NCBI GenBank assembly: GCA_003131705.1
Contig: PKUY01000212.1
Coordinates: 1 to 5,284 of the forward strand
Source of the DNA: Acidobacteriota bacterium
Lineage (GTDB): Bacteria; Acidobacteriota; Terriglobia; Acidiferrales; UBA7541
Direction: 5' to 3'
DNA length: 5,284 nucleotides
Position numbers and translations under genes: made by a program. A model generated the notes under the pieces. That model saw only the letters and a program-made list of their open reading frames with translations. It searched no databases and had not been told where the DNA came from. Each line of letters begins with the position of its first letter. Positions within the stretch are counted from its first letter, which is position 1. Shown piece after piece: positions 1-5,284 of the stretch.

Positions 1-3000
1 ACCCGCGGGTCACCCCGGCATTGCAGTGGCTGGAAGAGCGCCTGATCGCGCAGGGTACGAGCTCCGACCAGATCGTGCGCGAGGAGCATCAAGACCAGAC
101 GGCCATGACGGTCACCGTGCGCAATCACATCACCAGCATGCGGCAGATGTCCGCCTTTGATTGGAGCGAATTCTTCGAGAGCGTTAGCCTGGTTGACCAG
201 GTTCTTCGGGACGGAAGCAATTTTGGCGAGATGGATTTTGCGACGCGAGACTCCTACCGGCATGCCGTCGAAGATCTCTCTCGCGCCTCCAAACATTCCG
301 AACTTGAAATTGCCAAACGTGCTGCACGGCGCGCCAAAGAGTCGGCTACCGATCGAAGAGATATTGATCAGGTTGACGAACACAAACGCTCCGATCCCGG
401 CTATTACCTGATTTCACAGGGGCGCGGCGCCTTTGAGCGCGAACTCGGTTTTCACCTTCCGTGGAGACGATGGATTCTGCGCTTATACGTGCGAGCCGCG
501 GTGCCCGGTTATCTGGGAACAATCGCGCTGCTGACAGCGATTATTTTGGCGCTGCCCCTGATGAATTCATGGGAATCGGGACTGAGTACTCCCTACCTGG
601 TGCTGCTCGGTGCGCTGGCGGTGAGTGCCGCCTCGGACCTGGCCATCGCGCTGATCAACCGCGCGGTCACCGATCTATTGGGCCCGCGTCCGCTGCCGCG
701 AATGGAATTGCGCAGCGGAGTGCCAGAAGAACTGAGAACGATCGTCGTAGTCCCGACCCTGTTGACTTCGCAAGATGGAATCAGCGAGCAAGTAGAGCAC
801 CTGGAAATTCACTACCTGGCCGATCCCGATGGAGATATGCGCTACGCGCTGCTCTCCGATTGGGTAGATGCGCCCAGCGAATCTCTGCCCAACGATGACG
901 ACTTGTTGGCGGCTGCCGCGGATGGAATTGCGAATCTGAATAAGCGTCACGGGCCCGCACCACGAGGGGGCGACCGCTTTTTTATTCTCCATCGCAGACG
1001 GGTCTGGAACGAGTCACAGCGCAAATGGCTCGGTTGGGAGCGCAAACGAGGGAAGCTGCACGAGCTAAATCTGCTCCTGCGAGGCTTCCCGGAAGCTACC
1101 ACGTTTATTCCACTCGGCGGACGCGCGCCGGAAACGATCCCCGGAGTTCGTTACGTAATCACGCTCGACACAGATACGCGCCTGCCGCGTGGAGCCGCCA
1201 CGCGCTTGGTGGGCACGATGGCGCATCCACTGAACAAACCGCAGTTCAGCGCCCAAGAAGCGCGAGTGGTGGACGGCTACGGGATCGTTCAGCCGAGGAT
1301 CACGCCTTCGTTGCCAACGGATCGCGAAGGTTCGGTCTTTCAAAGAATTTTTTCGGGCCCCAGCGGGATTGATCCCTATTCTTCCGCAGTTTCGGACGTG
1401 TACCAGGATCTATTTCGAGAGGGTTCGTACACCGGCAAGGGAATCTACGATATAGACGCATTCGAAGCGGCTCTGGCGGGCAAGGTGGGTGAAAACACTT
1501 TGCTGAGCCATGACCTGTTTGAAGGCATTTTTGCGCGGGCCGCGCTCACGACCGATATTGAGCTGTTCGACGAGTTCCCTTCCAACTACGAGGCTGCATC
1601 GGCCAGGCAACACCGATGGGCGCGCGGGGATTGGCAGCTCTTACCCTGGATCGTGGGCCGAGCGGTCCATTCCAAGGATGGACGGAAAATACGAATTCCG
1701 GTAATCGGCCGCTGGAAGATGCTGGACAATCTCCGCCGATCTATTTTGGCGCCGTGCATGTTTCTGACGTTAGTGGCCGGCTGGCTGGCACCTGGATTGT
1801 CTCCCTGGGTGTGGACGAGGTTCATTCTCGCCACAATCGCCATTCCGACCCTGATTCCTTTCTTCACCGGAATCAATTCTCGCCTCAAGGGAATTTCAAA
1901 ACGGAGCCACTTTCGCGGTGTGGCGTCCGATCTTTGGCTGGGATTGTCGCAGGCGGCTCTGACAATTACGTTTCTCTCATATCAAGCATGGTTGATGTCC
2001 GACGCAATCTTTAGAACGCTTTTCCGACTGCTCATCAGCAGGAAGAATTTGCTGGAATGGGTCACGGCGGCGCAGGCGAAGTATTCCATCGAATTAAATA
2101 TTTATGGCATTTTCAGGCGCATGGTCGGCGGGGCCGTCTTTGCGACGGGTGCACTTGCGGCGGTATGGTTCGGGCACCGCCAGGCATTACCTGTTGCATA
2201 CCCGTTTCTTGTCCTGTGGCTCGTTGCGCCCGGGGTAGCGCACTGGATCAGCCTGCCGCCGCGGCAGTCCGAGAAAGAATCTCTATCGAATGTGAAGGCC
2301 CTCGCTCTCCGCAATATTGCGCGCCAAACGTGGCGATTCTTCGAGACTTTTGTGACCGCGGAAGAAAATTCATTGCCTCCAGATAATTTTCAAGAAGACC
2401 CCACGCCAATAGTCGCGCACCGCACTTCACCGACAAATATTGGGCTCTATCTGCTCTCCACGCTCGCCGCGCGCGATTTCGGCTGGTTGGGGACGCTGGA
2501 CGCGGTAGAGCGCATAGAAGAAACGCTGCGAACGATGGGCAAACTGGAAGTGTTCCGGGGCCACTTCTACAACTGGTACGACACGCGCGATCTTCGTCCG
2601 CTCGATCCCAAATACGTTTCCTCTGTCGACAGCGGGAATATGGCCGGACATCTCCTAGCGCTGGGGAATGGCTGTCGCGACCTCATGCGGAAATCCTCTC
2701 TCGATCCCCAAATGCTTGGCGGGATCGAAGATTCTGTCCGCTTGTTGCAAGAAGCACTGCACAGGGTAGCCGACACGCGCCGCGTTCACACCGTGACTCG
2801 AAAGCAGCTCAGCAATGCCGCAGATGAGCTTGCCGCTTCGGTACGAGCAATACCCGGCGATGTCGCGGATTGGGGAGCAACGATCGTGGAACTCTCGGCG
2901 CGCGCCCATACCGCCGCTGACATCGCCCAAACCTTGGCTCAAGAACTGGGAGACACGGCTAACTCTGACCTGCGGGTGTGGGCAAATGCCGCAAAAGCGA

Positions 3001-5284
3001 GCAGTGACAGCCATTTGCGCGACGCACTGATGTTTTTTCCATGGCTTCGCCTGGATTCCCAAAGCGTCACAGCCACCGCGAAGAGTTTTTCAAAGAATGC
3101 GCCCGAGTGGATCGCCATTGAGCCATTCTTCGGAAAAGAAACAGGTCTCGCGGATGCCCCCGAACGATTCGAGGCCGCGGTGCGCGAACTCACGGTTTTG
3201 CGTGAGCGCTCGGCTCACGATTCCGAGCAAATCATGCGGATCGATGCGCTGACCGGGGCGATGCAACAATCGTCCACAGAGGCAGCGAATTTGCACAGGC
3301 GTCTTCTGGCAATTGCGGAGCAGTGCGAAGAGATGTTTGAGGCGATGGACTTCAGCTTTCTTTTCGACAGCACGCGAAAGCTTCTTTCCATCGGATACCG
3401 CGCGACGGACGGAACCATCGATCCGAGTTGTTACGACCTGCTCGCGTCCGAAGCGCGGCTTGCGAGCTTCATTGCGATTGCCAAAGGGGACGTTCCGTCG
3501 TCGCACTGGTTTAGGCTGGGCCGCGCGTTAACGCCGGTGGGCCGGGGTTCGGCTCTGATCTCCTGGTCGGGTTCGATGTTCGAGTACTTGATGCCGGCAC
3601 TGGTCATGCGTTCTCCAGCGAACAGCTTGCTGAGCCAAACGTACCAGCATGTCGTCGCGCGCCAAATTGAATATGGAGGAGAGCGCGCCGTGCCGTGGGG
3701 AATCTCGGAGTCAGCTTACGCGGCCCGCGATATCGACCTTACTTATCAATATTCCAGTTTTGGCGTGCCCGGGCTCGGGCTAAAACGAGGGCTGAGCGAG
3801 GATTTGGTTATCGCGCCGTATGCGACCGCGCTAGCTGCCATGATCGACCCATCCGCTGCGGCGGAAAACTTCGAGCGTCTGGAGGCAGCGGGCGGCAAAG
3901 GAACGTATGGTTTCTATGAGGCGCTCGATTACACGAGCTTCCGCTTGCAAGAAGGCAAACAGGTCGAAATCGTGCGCGCGTATATGGCGCATCACCAAGC
4001 GATGTCGGTGTTGTCATTCGCGAATGTTCTGACGGAGGGCCCTACTCGTACTCGGTTTCACGAAGAACCGATCGTGCAAGCCAGCGAGCTGCTTTTGCAG
4101 GAACGCACGCCGCGCGGTGTGCTGGTAGCGCGGCCGCGTGCCGAGGAAGTTTCCGCTGCGGCCCAAGTGCGCGAGATTCTGCCACCCGTCGTACGCCGGT
4201 TCACTACACCGCACGATGTAATCCCACGCACGCAGCTGCTCTCAAACGGCCGCTACGCCGTGATGCTGACCGCTGCAGGCTCAGGCTATAGCCGCTGGAG
4301 AGATATCGCCATCACGCGCTGGCGAGAGGACTTGACCAGGGACTGCTGGGGGACTTATTTCTTCCTCCGCGATGAGCAGACAGGGAACGTGTGGTCGGCC
4401 GGCTATCAGCCGAGTGGCGTTGAGCCGGATAGCTACGAAGCTGTTTTCTACGAGGATCATGCGGAAATTATCCGCCGCGATCGCTCGCTGACGACGGCTC
4501 TGGAAGTCGTCGTATCGTCGGAAGACGATGTAGAAATGCGATCGGTGTCGATTACAAATGGAGGGCTTCGAGCGCGCGATGTCGAGGTGACGTCCTACGC
4601 GGAGCTAACGTTGACGACGCAAGCCGCCGATGCGGCTCATCCGGCTTTTTCAAATCTGTTTATCGAAACGGAATTTGTGCCCGATGTCGGAGCAATCGTG
4701 GCGACGCGGCGGAAACGCGCGGATCACGAACCTTCGGTATGGGTCGCACACGTGCTCGTAGTACAGGGCGACACCATCGGTGAAACGCAATACGAAACGG
4801 ATCGAGCGCGGTTCATCGGGCGCACACGCAATCTTCGAAATCCCATTTCGGTTATCGATGGGCGGCCGCTTTCCAGCACCGTGGGTTCCGTGCTCGATCC
4901 CATCATGAGCTTGCGCCGCACGGTCCACATTGCGCCGGGACACACCGTGCGCTTGATTTTTTCGACGATTGTTGCCTCCACGCGCGAAGACGTGCTGAAT
5001 CTGGCGGACAAATATCGAGACACACGGACGCTCGAGCGCACGCGAACGCTTGCGTGGACGCAAGCGCACGTGCAATTGCGCCACCTGGGCATCGGCCCGG
5101 AAGAAGCGCACCTCTTTCAGCGCCTGGCCAATGCTGTGCTGTATTCGGACCCCGCGGTGCGGCCGAGTTCTGATGTGCTGAGCCGCACGGCGCTCGACAA
5201 ATCAACTCTCTGGTCGCAGGGAATCTCAGGCGATCTTCCGATCGTGGCCGCGCGGATTGATGACGCTGATGACCTCGAAATGAT
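1..5284 (+). CDS. ndvB: Cyclic beta-1,2-glucan synthase (NdvB/ChvB/Cgs family), partial at both ends
   Basis: This enzyme polymerises glucose from UDP-glucose into linear beta-1,2-glucan, adjusts its length and closes it into a ring, giving the cyclic periplasmic glucans used in osmoadaptation and host interaction. The frame is open from base 3 (first full codon CCG) to base 5282, 1,760 codons with no stop, and both termini lie outside. Family-typical stretches run in the expected order: SAFDWSEFFE (51-60), DPGYYLIS (131-138), IVVVPTLLTS (247-256), DTDTRLPRG (389-397), SHDLFEG (502-508), RQHRW (535-539), VDSGNMAGHL (875-884), GSMFEYLMP (1190-1198), VPWGISESAY (1230-1239), FGVPGLGLKRG (1253-1263) and GISGDLPIV (1740-1748). 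Characterised homologues have about 2,800-2,900 residues, so the missing C-terminal part should carry the GH94 catalytic barrel. No neighbours or regulatory DNA are visible. Identification comes from remembered family motifs, not a search. The family call is very secure; linkage specificity is inferred from the family. Confidence 0.95.
3..482 (+). other. N-proximal cytoplasmic region of the synthase (residues 1-160)
   Basis: This region precedes the first membrane segment and is expected to be cytoplasmic. It begins in mid-protein with TPALQWLEERL (residues 4-14) and continues through a helical stretch with EEHQDQTAMTVTVRN and ITSMRQMSAFDW (about 43-54), VSLVDQVLRDGSNF and MDFATRDSYRHAVEDL. 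All of these are familiar from NdvB homologues. Residues about 103-130 form a highly charged linker rich in Arg, Lys, Asp and Glu, followed by the conserved DPGYYLIS at 131-138. The role of the region is not well defined; a scaffolding or regulatory role is a guess. The true start codon lies upstream of the window, so the internal ATG at base 157, which is in another frame, is not a start of this gene. Confidence 0.8.
504..659 (+). other. First transmembrane pair ahead of the GT84 domain
   Basis: Two hydrophobic segments are visible in the translated protein. The first covers residues about 168-187 (core GYLGTIALLTAIILALPL). The second covers about 198-219 (core YLVLLGALAVSAASDLAIAL). A short polar turn (NSWESGLST) separates them, and the Arg-rich WRRWILRLYVR lies just before the first, consistent with a positive-inside N-terminal side. 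A pair of this kind would return the chain to the cytoplasm so that the glycosyltransferase domain meets UDP-glucose there, as known for the family. Segment limits were judged by eye and may be off by several residues. Confidence 0.75.
720..1737 (+). other. GT84 glycosyltransferase domain (about residues 240-579)
   Basis: This is the processive transferase domain, GT-A-like, that adds glucose from UDP-glucose to the growing beta-1,2-glucan on the cytoplasmic face. It opens with the strand RTIVVVPTLLTS (245-256), followed by HYLADPDGDMRYALLSDW with Asp286 and then Asp289. WERKRGKLHELN (345-356) matches the nucleotide-sugar region of the family. The metal-binding DxD motif is Asp389-Thr-Asp391 within VITLDTDTRLPRG. 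SHDLFEG (Asp504, Glu507) is the likely catalytic-base region. RQHRWARGDWQLLPW starts at 535 and resembles the Q(Q/R)xRW motif of processive beta-glycosyltransferases such as cellulose synthase. All key acidic positions I would expect are present, so I infer an active transferase. Assigning roles to single residues is by analogy with GT2 enzymes. Confidence 0.92.
1740..2252 (+). other. Central transmembrane cluster after GT84
   Basis: Following RWKMLDNLRRS, which resembles the amphipathic interface helix after the Q(Q/R)xRW motif, about five hydrophobic segments can be picked out. They lie at residues about 580-598 (ILAPCMFLTLVAGWLA), 607-625 (FILATIAIPTLIPFF), 645-670 (LWLGLSQAALTITFLSY), 707-725 (MVGGAVFATGALAAVWFG) and 730-750 (ALPVAYPFLVLWLVAPGVA). 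A conserved loop with LLEWVTAAQ (683-691) separates the third and fourth. In the family these segments anchor the transferase and may help hold the nascent glucan. Whether the chain ends up cytoplasmic afterwards is known from Brucella Cgs topology work, not shown here. Number and limits of segments are by-eye estimates. Confidence 0.75.
2400..4035 (+). other. Middle cyclization module, glycoamylase-like / GH189-type (about residues 800-1345)
   Basis: In the family this soluble module closes the linear glucan into a ring by transglycosylation; the corresponding domain of a thermophilic homologue founded family GH189, an (alpha/alpha)6-barrel group related to GH144 and GH162. Its first block here is SPTNIGLYLLSTLAARDFGWL (from 809), GHFYNWYDT (853-861) and SSVDSGNMAGHL (873-884, with Asp876). 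A helical, less conserved stretch follows (about 885-1110). The second block holds FLFDSTRKLLSIGY, SWSGSMFEYLMP (Glu1194), VPWGISESAY (Glu1236), YQYSSFGVPGLGLKRG (1248-1263), GTYGFYEALDYT (Glu1306, Asp1309) and YMAHHQAMS (1327-1335). Those acidic residues are the candidate catalytic groups; I cannot say which is acid or nucleophile. The HHQ motif is followed by Ala where I recall Gly in most relatives. Fold assignment is family knowledge; motif positions are seen directly. Confidence 0.85.
4200..5284 (+). other. First GH94-type beta-supersandwich domain and start of helical linker (residue 1400 to window end)
   Basis: This matches the N-terminal sugar-binding domain of GH94 phosphorylases such as cellobiose and chitobiose phosphorylase, which NdvB proteins carry in two copies. 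Signature parts are TQLLSNGRYAVMLTAAGSGYSRW (1410-1432), ITRWREDLTRD, WGTYFFLRDEQTGNVWS and GYQPSGVEPDSYEAVFYEDHAEI, followed by alternating short strands (TALEVVVSSEDDVEMRSVSI, DVEVTSYAELTL). From about residue 1685 it passes into helices: WTQAHVQLRHLGI, EEAHLFQRLANAVLY and WSQGISGDLPIV (1737-1748), where the window ends. In homologues this linker is followed by a second supersandwich and then the phosphorolytic barrel that controls glucan length. Neither is in the window, so GH94 activity itself cannot be judged. Confidence 0.85.
5047..5066. repeat. Perfect 8-bp inverted repeat with 4-nt loop inside the coding sequence
   Basis: CGCTTGCG at 5047-5054 is mirrored by CGCAAGCG at 5059-5066 around the loop TGGA. 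It encodes part of TLAWTQA in the linker of the GH94 region. No T-run follows and the frame continues, so it is not a terminator. A perfect stem of this size can arise by chance in GC-rich coding DNA; no function is assigned. Confidence 0.35.

Noticed and set aside
1..10. 10-bp palindrome ACCCGCGGGT at the window edge
   Set aside because: It lies within the coding frame, has no spacer or partner site, and short GC palindromes are expected by chance; no operator role can be supported.
461..898. Plus-strand open frame of 145 codons in another frame
   Set aside because: It overlaps the transmembrane pair and the start of GT84 in the true frame; its Arg/Ala/Gly/Ser-rich translation looks like a frame-shifted reading.
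675..992. Minus-strand open frame of 105 codons
   Set aside because: It lies antisense to the start of the GT84 domain, whose + strand translation carries clear family motifs; its Gln/Arg/Ser-rich product resembles no known protein to me.
1616..2014. Plus-strand open frame of 132 codons in another frame
   Set aside because: It overlaps the RQHRW motif region and the central membrane cluster, which read clearly in the frame beginning at base 3.
2655..3506. Two long minus-strand open frames (2655-3062, 135 codons; 3090-3506, 138 codons)
   Set aside because: Both are opposite the cyclization module. Long stop-free antisense frames are common in GC-rich coding DNA, and neither product shows recognisable domains.
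4650..5111. Minus-strand open frame of 153 codons, with overlapping frames at 4724-5092 and 4903-5205
   Set aside because: Several overlapping antisense frames opposite the GH94 supersandwich indicate low stop density rather than genes; products are Arg-rich and low in recognisable structure.
1..5284. Search for a separate novel system, CRISPR array, tRNA, insertion sequence or phage element
   Set aside because: No regularly spaced repeats, tRNA-like cloverleaf, terminal inverted repeats or non-coding gaps were seen; every base is accounted for by the one synthase frame.

Overview
The window lies entirely inside one very large protein-coding gene on the + strand. Reading from base 3 (residue n begins at base 3n), I translated 1,760 consecutive codons to the window end without a stop or a frame change. 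The start codon, ribosome binding site, promoter, stop codon and terminator are all outside the window. The protein is a cyclic beta-1,2-glucan synthase of the NdvB/ChvB/Cgs family. This is a multidomain inner-membrane enzyme that makes cyclic osmoregulated periplasmic glucans from UDP-glucose.

The layout, in window residue numbers, has five parts. An N-proximal cytoplasmic region and charged linker (1-160) leads to two membrane segments (about 168-219). A GT84 glycosyltransferase domain (about 240-575) follows, with its DxD, SHDLFEG and RQHRW motifs intact. Next comes a cluster of about five hydrophobic segments (about 580-750). The middle 'glycoamylase-like' cyclization module, related to GH189, occupies about 800-1345. 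Last is the first GH94-type beta-supersandwich domain with a helical linker (about 1400 to the end). Compared with characterised members of roughly 2,800-2,900 residues, perhaps 150-250 N-terminal residues and about 900 or more C-terminal residues are missing. The missing C-terminal part should hold the GH94 phosphorylase barrel.

By family knowledge the domains work in sequence. GT84 builds a linear beta-1,2-glucan, GH94 phosphorolysis trims it to length, and the middle module closes the ring by transglycosylation. The cyclic product is then exported to the periplasm by an ABC transporter (NdvA/ChvA/Cgt), which is not visible here.

The DNA is moderately GC-rich, by eye in the high 50s percent. 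The family is typical of Gram-negative bacteria: Rhizobiales, other Proteobacteria and Acidobacteriota. Codon use is mixed rather than extreme, which leaves an acidobacterial or proteobacterial host open; I cannot settle it from this window. There is no intergenic DNA, RNA gene, mobile element or CRISPR array, and I see no sign of an undescribed system. What may deserve a second look is the domain-level detail of this synthase.
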